Below are positions 53,981-60,520 of a stretch of 64,000 bases of DNA, piece by piece. Position 1 is the stretch's first letter. The number at the start of each line of letters is the position of its first letter. Location: positions 1 through 64,000 of the forward strand of contig NZ_FOOH01000019.1 in the NCBI RefSeq assembly GCF_900113135.1, given 5' to 3'. The notes under the pieces were generated by a model, which made no database searches, was not told the DNA's origin, and saw only the letters and a program-made list of their open reading frames with translations. The translations under genes were made by a program, and so were the position numbers. The stretch is from Salegentibacter agarivorans (lineage in GTDB: Bacteria; Bacteroidota; Bacteroidia; Flavobacteriales; Flavobacteriaceae).

Positions 53981-54051
53981 GAGCCGTATGAATTGAGAAG
54001 TTCACGTACGGTGAGAGGTTTAGGGGTGAAATTCCCCTTTACCTACTCGAC
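53981..54051 (+). ncRNA. Group II intron domains V and VI
   Basis: Domain V is a 34-base hairpin starting GAGCCGTATGAATTGAGAAG and ending CACGTACGGTGA, with the AGAA-type tetraloop region and two-base bulge expected. Domain VI has AGGT/ACCT and AGGGG/CCCCT arms with an unpaired A near 54041 as the possible branch point. The intron end is CTAC or CGAC near 54046-54051. Confidence 0.8.
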
Positions 54052-54243
54052 ACTCATTTTTCGTACGTCTTATTCCTTAATAACCATATTTAAAATTATG
54101 AATTAATATTCAACTTTGGATTCTTGTTTGAAATCAAAATATATTGCCAAATCGGTCTCTCTACTATTTTATTTTACAGAATAAATAGAATTTTTAGTGT
54201 CTAAAAACCTAAATATTTAAGCAATATAGTAGTTTTCTCCTTG

Positions 54244-54251
54244 TATATTTG
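54244..54251 (+). promoter_or_regulatory. Candidate -7 box for the potassium operon
   Basis: TATATTTG is an exact TAnnTTTG match 19 bases before the TTG start of the sensor kinase gene, giving a leader of about 15 bases. The region 54052-54243, between the intron end and this box, is AT-rich and shows no gene. Confidence 0.42.
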
Positions 54252-54270
54252 AATAAAGAAATTTCACGAA

Positions 54271-55353
54271 TTGGAATCTTTTAAAAATATAAATGAAAAC
54301 CGGGCCCTTCAATATCTTATTGGAATTGGTTCTATACTTTTTATTTCATTTATCTGCTATCTATTTATAGATGTTATTGGTTACCACGTGGTAGCACTGG
54401 TTTTACTCCTAGTAGTTTCAATATTAGCTATGTTTTTTAAGATACTTCCGGTGGTAATTGCTGCTGTGTTAAGTGCCTTAATCTGGAACTTTTTATTTAT
54501 TCAACCGCAATTAACTTTTAAAATCAGTACTCCGGAAGATGCTCTTTTATTTTTGATGTATTTCGTTATTGCCGTTATGAATGCTGTTTTTACCACTAAA
54601 ATTAGAAAGGCTGAAGCTGTTTCCAGGAAAAGAAAGGAAAGGGAAAAGACTATACAATTATATAACACGCTGTTTAATTCACTTTCTCACGAATTAAAAA
54701 CGCCTATTGCAGCTATTATCGGTTCGGTAGATACATTAAAAGAAAGTACAGAGAAACTTTCAACTGAGAATAAAAATGAACTCTATAATGAAATAGAGAT
54801 TGCAGGAAATAGGCTGAATAGGCAGGTTAAAAATCTTTTAAATATGAGTCGCTTAGAAAGTGATTCCATCCATTTACAGCTTAATTGGTATGATGTTAAC
54901 GAGATTGTCTACAATGTTATTGATAATAATAAAATAGATTGTAATCAACATCAAATTATTTATCAGCCTCAAGATAATTTACCTGTTTTCTTGTTTGATG
55001 CTACATTAGTAGAGCAAATTTTACATAATATTGTTCATAATGCTATTCAGTATACACCAAAAGGTTCAAAAATTGAAATTAGGGTGTCACACACAAGTGA
55101 GAACTGCGTTTTTGAAATTTTAGATAATGGAAAAGGTTTTCCGGACGATAATATAGAACGGGTTTTTGAAAAGTTTTATCGATTACCAAATTCATCAACA
55201 GGCGGCACCGGGCTTGGTCTTTCTATTGCCCAGGGATTTGCCGAAGCTCATAATGGAAAGATCAAAGTTCAGAACAGAAGCAATGGTGGTGCCCAATTTA
55301 CGGTAACAATTCCGGCGAAAATGACTGACCCTAAAAATTACCAAAATGAATAA
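54271..55353 (+). CDS. KdpD-like sensor histidine kinase (short form)
   Basis: A 360-residue kinase. Four transmembrane helices of DUF4118/KdpD type span about 15-107, with the KdpD-like loop WNFLFIQPQLTFKI. HisKA has FNSLSHELKTPIAAI with His140. The ATPase domain has HNAIQYTPKG, DNGKGF and TGGTGLGLSIAQGFAEAHNG. It lacks the 370-residue cytosolic KdpD/USP sensor region of full KdpD. The start is TTG: an in-frame TGA lies at 54250-54252, no ATG intervenes, and the promoter box fits. It overlaps the response-regulator gene by eight bases. It probably controls the downstream potassium system. Confidence 0.85.
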   Translation: MESFKNINENRALQYLIGIGSILFISFICYLFIDVIGYHVVALVLLLVVSILAMFFKILPVVIAAVLSALIWNFLFIQPQLTFKISTPEDALLFLMYFVIAVMNAVFTTKIRKAEAVSRKRKEREKTIQLYNTLFNSLSHELKTPIAAIIGSVDTLKESTEKLSTENKNELYNEIEIAGNRLNRQVKNLLNMSRLESDSIHLQLNWYDVNEIVYNVIDNNKIDCNQHQIIYQPQDNLPVFLFDATLVEQILHNIVHNAIQYTPKGSKIEIRVSHTSENCVFEILDNGKGFPDDNIERVFEKFYRLPNSSTGGTGLGLSIAQGFAEAHNGKIKVQNRSNGGAQFTVTIPAKMTDPKNYQNE

Positions 55354-56023
55354 TGCAGAAATACTTGTTATTGATGATGAGCCACAGATTAGAAAACTGC
55401 TTAAAATCACGCTGGAAAGCAACGATTACAAAGTAGTATTGGCTGAAACAGGCACAGAAGGTGTTCATTTGGTGGCCAACCATACGCCAAATCTTGTAAT
55501 TCTGGATTTGGGTTTACCGGATAAAAGCGGGCATTTGATATTAAAAGATTTAAGAGAGTGGTATGATAAATCAATAATAATTCTTTCTGTACAGGATAGC
55601 GAAGCCGATATTATTAAAGCTTTGGATAATGGTGCTACAGATTATCTCACCAAACCTTTTAGAACGGGAGAATTATTGGCCAGGATAAGAGCTTCATTAA
55701 GAATAAACCAGAACACCGATTTACAACCCATTATCTCAACCGGGGAATTAGAGATCGATTTAAGTTCGAGAACGGTAAGCAGAAATAATATTCCCGTAAA
55801 ATTAACTGCTACCGAATACAATTTAGTAGCCTTGCTGGCAAAAAATCAGGGTAGAGTTTTAACCCATCAATTCTTATTAAAAGAGATTTGGGGTTTCGGC
55901 TCGCAAAATGAAACTCAATACCTACGGGTTTTTATCGCTCAGCTTAGAAAGAAGTTGGAAGAAAACCCGAATAGCCCGGTTCATATAATTACAGAAAGTG
56001 GAGTGGGTTACCGTTTCGTGTAA
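55346..56023 (+). CDS. KdpE-like response regulator (OmpR family)
   Basis: A 225-residue protein. The receiver domain (1-120) has acidic Asp10/Asp11, phospho-acceptor Asp54 (VILDLGLPDKSG) and Lys103 (LTKPF). The winged-helix DNA-binding domain (about 130-225) has LTATEYNLVALLAKNQGRVLTH and ESGVGYRF. It is translationally coupled to the kinase. KdpE orthologues usually control the KdpFABC ATPase, absent from this window; here the likely target is the Ktr system 240 bases downstream. Confidence 0.88.
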   Translation: MNNAEILVIDDEPQIRKLLKITLESNDYKVVLAETGTEGVHLVANHTPNLVILDLGLPDKSGHLILKDLREWYDKSIIILSVQDSEADIIKALDNGATDYLTKPFRTGELLARIRASLRINQNTDLQPIISTGELEIDLSSRTVSRNNIPVKLTATEYNLVALLAKNQGRVLTHQFLLKEIWGFGSQNETQYLRVFIAQLRKKLEENPNSPVHIITESGVGYRFV

Positions 56024-56114
56024 TCTTTATAAAATCTTTATAGTCCCGGTTTAAATTTTATATTCTGCTTATAGCCTTACACCTAACTTTGCATTATAAT
56101 TTAATCAAAGTACA

Positions 56115-56255
56115 GTGGCTAAACCTCCAAAAAGATCGCCTAACGAAAAAAATCAGTCTTACTCCCATTTAAAATGGCCGGCAATTATAATAGCCATTTT
56201 AATAGTAGTTATTGTGGCAGTTCTCGATTACTGTAGTCGCCAGGGTAATTTATAA
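56115..56255 (+). CDS. 46-residue single-helix membrane peptide
   Basis: A GTG-started frame of 46 codons between the response regulator and the KtrB gene. A basic hydrophilic head (MAKPPKRSPNEKNQ) precedes one strong transmembrane helix (PAIIIAILIVVIVAVL) and a short tail DYCSRQGNL. Its stop is ten bases before the KtrB start. Size, topology and position recall the small KdpF-type subunits that stabilise potassium transporters, but no sequence homology can be claimed. The consistent hydrophobic pattern argues for a real gene. Confidence 0.55.
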   Translation: MAKPPKRSPNEKNQSYSHLKWPAIIIAILIVVIVAVLDYCSRQGNL

Positions 56256-56265
56256 TTAGGGAGAA

Positions 56266-58053
56266 ATGTTGTCATTTTTCAAGAATATTTTATCTGGAAT
56301 ATACCGTGAGCGAAGATTAAGTAAAATTGCTGCAATTCTAAGTGTCTGCGGTATATTTCTTCTTATTTTCGATTTAGGTTTTACTCATATTGAGAGCGAA
56401 AGAAATTTTTTAAAAAACCTCTATTATGGTATCATAAGCCTCGGTTTTTTAATTGTACTCGTTCGAAGTTTTTTACCGCGACAAGAAACCCCAAAAAAGG
56501 TCAGGTTATTTGATTGGCTACTTAGCATTTCCTTTGGAACGCTGCTTCTTTTAAGAATAGATTTCATTATTGTAAATCTTGGATTTTTAAAATTCTTTAA
56601 TCAAATGGGATGGGTCTACCTTGGGCTTTTTCTCTTTTTTATACGCGAAATATCTTCTTTTAAAGTAAACTTTAAAAAAGATTATTTAAACCCCGCACAA
56701 TTATTTGTCGCGAGTTTTCTCCTCATTATTTTCTTAGGAACTTTCTTCCTTCTTCTTCCTAAAGCCACCCATTCTGGGATTGGCCTTATTGATGCACTTT
56801 TTACCGCTACCAGTGCAGTGTGTGTTACAGGTTTAATCGTGGTAGATACGGGCAGTTATTTTACCACATTTGGACAAAGTGTTATTATGGTTTTAATTCA
56901 ATTGGGAGGGCTGGGGATCATGACCTTTGCCAGTTATTTTAGTTATTTCTTTAGAGGTAATACTTCTTACGCTAACCAGCTTATGCTAAAGGATATAAGT
57001 AATTCTGAAAAAATAGGAGAGGTATTTATGGTGCTGAAGAAAATATTGCTTTTAACCTTTTCAATAGAAGCTGCAGGAGCCCTTTTTATTTATTTCAATA
57101 TAGATAGCGCAATAATTAGTTCTCTCTCAGATCGTATATTTTTCTCTGTTTTTCATAGTATTTCGGGATTTTGCAATGCCGGATTTTCTACTCTGGAAAA
57201 TAGCCTCTACGAGCCAGGTTTTCGGTTTAATTATCCTTTACATCTAATTATTGCTGCCCTATTTATTCTGGGAGGTATAGGCTTTCCTATTTTATTGAAT
57301 CTTTATAAATATGTGAGATATTATACCCTAAGGAAACTACAAAAAATAAAAGATCCACATAAAGCGATTTACATGCCCTGGGTTTTAAATCTAAATTCCC
57401 GAATAGTATTAATCACCACCCTTATTTTACTGTTAACCGGGACAGGCTTATTTTATATTTTTGAATATAATAACACCCTAAGTGAGCATAGCGAATTTGG
57501 TAAAATTGTTACTGCATTTTTTGGCGCCGCAACTCCAAGAACTGCCGGTTTCAATTCGATTGATACCTCTGCTTTACATTTCTCTACCTTAATGCTCGTA
57601 TTTCTTTTAATGTGGATAGGTGCTTCTCCTGCTTCAACCGGTGGTGGAATTAAAACCAGTACGTTCGCGCTTGCAACACTTAATTTTTTGAGCCTGGCAA
57701 AAGGAAAAGACAGGATTGAAGTTTATAAAAGAGAGGTTTCTAATATCTCTATTAGAAGAGCCTTCGGCATAATTAGTTTATCTCTTATCGTTATTGGATT
57801 AGCAATTTTTCTAATGGCATTTCTTGAGCAGGATAAGAATATCATCGCCATTACTTTTGAAGCTTTTTCGGCATATAGTACAGTGGGGCTAAGTATGGGA
57901 ATTACGGCCGGTTTAAGTTCCAGCTCAAAATTAATAATTATCGCTACCATGTTTGTTGGCCGGGTAAGTATGTTAACTCTACTAATAGCCATTCTAAGAA
58001 ATATTAAACATCTTAATTATCGCTATCCTTCAGAAGAAATTTTAATCAACTAA
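56266..58053 (+). CDS. ktrB: Potassium uptake channel subunit, TrkH/KtrB family
   Basis: A 595-residue membrane protein with four pore loops: ATSAVCVTGLIVVDTG, FHSISGFCNAGFS, FFGAATPRTAGFNSID and FEAFSAYSTVGLSMG. Each carries the single selectivity-filter glycine of the superfamily. The roughly 140 residues before the first pore unit form extra N-terminal helices, making it longer than typical KtrB and in the range of Bacteroidetes TrkH/Ktr proteins. It works with the RCK subunit encoded ten bases downstream to take up K+, probably coupled to Na+. Confidence 0.92.
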   Translation: MLSFFKNILSGIYRERRLSKIAAILSVCGIFLLIFDLGFTHIESERNFLKNLYYGIISLGFLIVLVRSFLPRQETPKKVRLFDWLLSISFGTLLLLRIDFIIVNLGFLKFFNQMGWVYLGLFLFFIREISSFKVNFKKDYLNPAQLFVASFLLIIFLGTFFLLLPKATHSGIGLIDALFTATSAVCVTGLIVVDTGSYFTTFGQSVIMVLIQLGGLGIMTFASYFSYFFRGNTSYANQLMLKDISNSEKIGEVFMVLKKILLLTFSIEAAGALFIYFNIDSAIISSLSDRIFFSVFHSISGFCNAGFSTLENSLYEPGFRFNYPLHLIIAALFILGGIGFPILLNLYKYVRYYTLRKLQKIKDPHKAIYMPWVLNLNSRIVLITTLILLLTGTGLFYIFEYNNTLSEHSEFGKIVTAFFGAATPRTAGFNSIDTSALHFSTLMLVFLLMWIGASPASTGGGIKTSTFALATLNFLSLAKGKDRIEVYKREVSNISIRRAFGIISLSLIVIGLAIFLMAFLEQDKNIIAITFEAFSAYSTVGLSMGITAGLSSSSKLIIIATMFVGRVSMLTLLIAILRNIKHLNYRYPSEEILIN

Positions 58054-58063
58054 AACATTCAAA

Positions 58064-58759
58064 ATGAAATATATTATCATAGGATTAGGCAACTTTGGAG
58101 CTTCCCTGGCAGAGAAATTAACCTCTATGGGCAACGAAGTTATTGGAGTGGATAACAATTTGGATAAAGTTGAAGCTATTAAAGAAAAAATCACCCACGC
58201 TATAAGCCTTGATGCTACAGATTTTAACGCGGTGAGCAATTTACCTCTTGAAGATACTGATATTGTAATTATTGGAATTGGAGAAGATAAAGGCGCAAAT
58301 ATTATGGCTACGGCTTTAATGAAACAGTTGCATGTGAAGCGGTTAATTAGCAGGGCGGTTTCCCCTTTACAGCAAATGGTTTTAGAAGCTATGGGTGTAG
58401 AGGAAATAATTCATCCGGAAGAAGAAACGGCAGAGCGCTGGTCAAAAAAGCTAAACCTGGAAGGTGTGGTAGATTCCTTTGAGGTCACCGGCGAATACAG
58501 TATAGTTGAAAGTGAAATTCCAAAAGAATTTGACGGAAAAACCCTAGATGAAATTGGTTTAAAGAAGAAGTATAATATTATAGTGCTCACCACAATTAAA
58601 TATACTGAAGGTAAAAATGAAATTGGTTCTGCAAAAACGTTGTCCAATGTTCAGGGGGTTGCCACCGCAAAAACAGAATTACATTATGGCGATATTATGG
58701 TGTTATACGGAAACAATCAGGATATTAAAAAGCTCTTAAAAGAAATTAGAAAATCATAA
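58064..58759 (+). CDS. ktrA: Potassium uptake regulatory subunit, KtrA/TrkA family
   Basis: A 231-residue cytosolic RCK protein. The Rossmann domain (1-140) starts MKYIIIGLGNFGASLAEKL with GLGNFG nucleotide motif and an acidic residue after the second strand (VIGVDNN). The TrkA_C ligand domain (about 150-231) includes EIPKEFDGKTLDEIGL. It forms the octameric gating ring on KtrB. It is the last gene of the potassium operon and is followed by a perfect inverted repeat. Confidence 0.93.
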   Translation: MKYIIIGLGNFGASLAEKLTSMGNEVIGVDNNLDKVEAIKEKITHAISLDATDFNAVSNLPLEDTDIVIIGIGEDKGANIMATALMKQLHVKRLISRAVSPLQQMVLEAMGVEEIIHPEEETAERWSKKLNLEGVVDSFEVTGEYSIVESEIPKEFDGKTLDEIGLKKKYNIIVLTTIKYTEGKNEIGSAKTLSNVQGVATAKTELHYGDIMVLYGNNQDIKKLLKEIRKS

Positions 58760-58787
58760 TTTATTATAGAACGAGAATAGAGAACAA

Positions 58788-58829
58788 ACTAATTAGGCTT
58801 AAGATTGAATAAACTTAAGCCTAATTAGT
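58788..58829. terminator. Perfect 16-bp inverted repeat after ktrA
   Basis: ACTAATTAGGCTTAAG (58788-58803) pairs exactly with CTTAAGCCTAATTAGT (58814-58829) around a ten-base loop. It lies between convergent ktrA and the integrase remnant. T-tracts are poor, so it may be a weak terminator or mark an element boundary. Confidence 0.55.
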
Positions 58830-58848
58830 ATTACGTTTAAAATAGCGT

Positions 58849-60048
58849 TTATAATCTCTCCTGTAACCGTTTAATATCGTCAGATATTTTTGAATCAATT
58901 GCCCTTGCATAAATCTGGGTAGTTGATAATTTGGTATGCCCCAAAAGTTTAGATACTGTTTCTATGGGAACGCCATTAGCTAAGGTTACCGTTGTTGCGA
59001 AAGTATGCCTGGCCGCGTGGAAACTAAGTTCCTTATCGATCTTTACCGCTTTGGTGATCTCCCGTAAATATTGATTGGTTTTCTGGTTGGAATAGACCGG
59101 AAGTAAAATATCACTCGAATGTACTTTTGGATGGTCCTGGTACTTTTCAAGAATTCGTTCGGCTTCGTCAAGCAAAGGGATTCTCAGCATCGTATTGGTT
59201 TTGATCCTTCTGGTGTAGATCCACTTATTCCCATCAACACCTATCTGAATATGCTTTTTCTTTAGCATTTTGACATCGCCATAGGCAACCCTGTATAACA
59301 ACAGAACACAAAAATATCTCGGTTGATATTGTGAGTAGATTTTTTGAAATCCTTTTCCTTGATCTTCTGTAATTCGGCTTTGGATAGGTAGACCATATCC
59401 ACCTGGTCAAAGCGGAGTTTAAATCTTTTGGTAGGGTTCTTTTCAATCCATTCTAAATCCTCAGCCAGGCGCATCAGTTTTTTAAAACGTTCCATATGTT
59501 TCATTACCCCGTTATTTTGAAGGCTGGGCAAGCCCCTTAAAAAACTTTCAAATCCCAGGGTAAATTGATAGTCAACCTGTTTTAAATAAATATCTGAGGT
59601 ATGATACTGGGCTTTTAAAAAATCTTTGAGGTAGTTTTCTGTAGTAGTATAGTTTTTCATAGTCCCATACTTTAAAACCTTACCCATTTTCTCCTTGTGA
59701 TATTTGATCAAATAGATAAGGGTATAATGTTGCTGGTCACTTCCCAGAAATCTACCTTTGACCGTCTGCGTGGTTACCAGCATCCCGTCTTTTAAAAGAC
59801 TGTCATGCGTTTTATAGAGTTGTGCCTTGGTTTCATCTATTTTTTTATTGATTAGCCGGCTTTCAGCACTGCTACCAGTAAGTTTATTGGCAGATTGGTT
59901 CCACTTATCCACCGGAATAGTTCGTTTTAAACTAATTTCTAATGATTTGCCGTTAACGGTCATTCGGGCATAGAGGAGGGCTAATTCAGGTTGCTTTTTT
60001 CTTTTTTCGAATAATAAAAGAAATGGAAAAGGTTTGACTGGTGCGCAT
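58849..60048 (-). pseudogene. Tyrosine recombinase (Bacteroidetes integrase), two frameshifts
   Basis: Read across two frame changes, the gene gives about 400 residues, the normal size. It starts MRTSQTFSISFIIRKKKK (ATG at 60048), changes frame at an A run near 59995-60005, continues PELALLYARMTVNGKSLEISLKRTIP with the SAM-like core-binding domain, changes frame again near 59285 at YTGL/AYGDVKML, and ends with the catalytic block HAARHTFATTV ... LLGHTKLSTTQIYA (Arg, His, His, Tyr). The Arg I position reads TGLAYGDV without arginine, as in IntDOT-like recombinases. It is probably inactive unless the frameshifts are sequencing errors. Confidence 0.85.
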
Positions 60049-60143
60049 AGCTTTGTTGTTTAAATGAAACAATTATTAAGGCGAAAGTCAAACTAACAAT
60101 ACGTAATTATAGAGTATCGATAAGCTAAAAATACAAAAAAATA

Positions 60144-60189
60144 ACTCACGTACACTCACAAATTCACCGTGAACTCACGATAAACTCAC
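60144..60189. repeat. Helically phased ACTCAC repeats
   Basis: ACTCAC occurs at 60144, 60154, 60173 and 60184, with a degenerate TTCACC at 60163. Spacing is about 9-11 bases, one DNA turn, so all copies lie on one face. They sit about 100 bases upstream of the integrase start, a position typical of recombinase arm sites or regulator iterons. Confidence 0.5.
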
Positions 60190-60229
60190 ATAAAATTTAA
60201 CACTATTTGTTAAATTTTGAGCAAAAAAT

Positions 60230-60267
60230 AAAGGGTAACTATATGAAAACCATACAATTACCCTTTT
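60230..60267. terminator. Hairpin with T-tracts on both sides
   Basis: AAAGGGTAA (60230-60238) pairs with TTACCCTTT (60258-60266). A T run follows on the plus strand and a U-rich tract on the minus strand. It could terminate the phosphoesterase-ATPase transcript coming from the right. Nothing else coding is seen in 60049-60520. Confidence 0.55.
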
Positions 60268-60293
60268 TTTATGTTAAAATATAACTTGTAAAA

Positions 60294-60308
60294 GTCGGGG
60301 TGGCAGGA
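60294..60308 (-). other. tRNA-Pro 3'-end fragment: probable attachment site
   Basis: The minus strand reads TCCTGCCACCCCGAC. This equals the 3' strand of a T stem (CCTGC), a full acceptor 3' strand (CACCCCG), discriminator A and one more base, as in flavobacterial tRNA-Pro(UGG), whose 5' acceptor would be CGGGGTG. The rest of the tRNA is absent. Such orphan 3' ends are left where an element integrates into a tRNA gene. The identification of the tRNA is from memory. Confidence 0.5.
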
Positions 60309-60520
60309 AGCTTTTGAGGCTTCATCAGCCGAGTAATACCACGACTCTGTACTTTAAATTTTGGATATATTCACCGAATCATTCACTAAACTAGAAAGAA
60401 CTAAAAGACTAATAATATTTAATCGTCTTTGGTATCGTAATAATACAAATTCTATCAATTTTAAAAAATCTTTTCTACTTATTTTCTGAAACTTCTATGT
60501 TCTAGATTTCTTTTTTAATA

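Larger units (their letters stand above)
52961..54051 (+). mobile_element. 5'-truncated group II intron
   Basis: A reverse-transcriptase/maturase frame missing its N-terminus is followed by intact-looking domains V (53981-54014) and VI (about 54013-54051). No 5' intron RNA domains (start GTGYG, domain I) are found between the lipoprotein gene and the RT frame, so the element lacks roughly the first half of a normal 2-kb intron. The left junction is uncertain. In-frame coding continues back to about 52961, preceded by TAA at 52958. Premature stop of target-primed reverse transcription is the simplest explanation. Confidence 0.78.

Noticed and set aside
54271-56023. Complete Kdp potassium ATPase regulon
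   Set aside because: The kinase and regulator are KdpD/KdpE-like, but no kdpFABC genes are present; the adjacent transporter is Ktr.
58788-58829. Transposon terminal inverted repeats
   Set aside because: The two arms are only ten bases apart and flank no gene; a transcription terminator or boundary hairpin is more likely.
60144-60189. CRISPR-like array
   Set aside because: The repeat unit is only six bases with spacers of about four; no cas genes are in the window. It is better seen as phased binding sites.
60294-60352. Stand-alone structured RNA
   Set aside because: Outer AGTCG/CGACT and inner GAAGC/GCTTC arms can fold, but the left arm is explained by a tRNA 3'-end remnant and the fold is weak with large internal loops.
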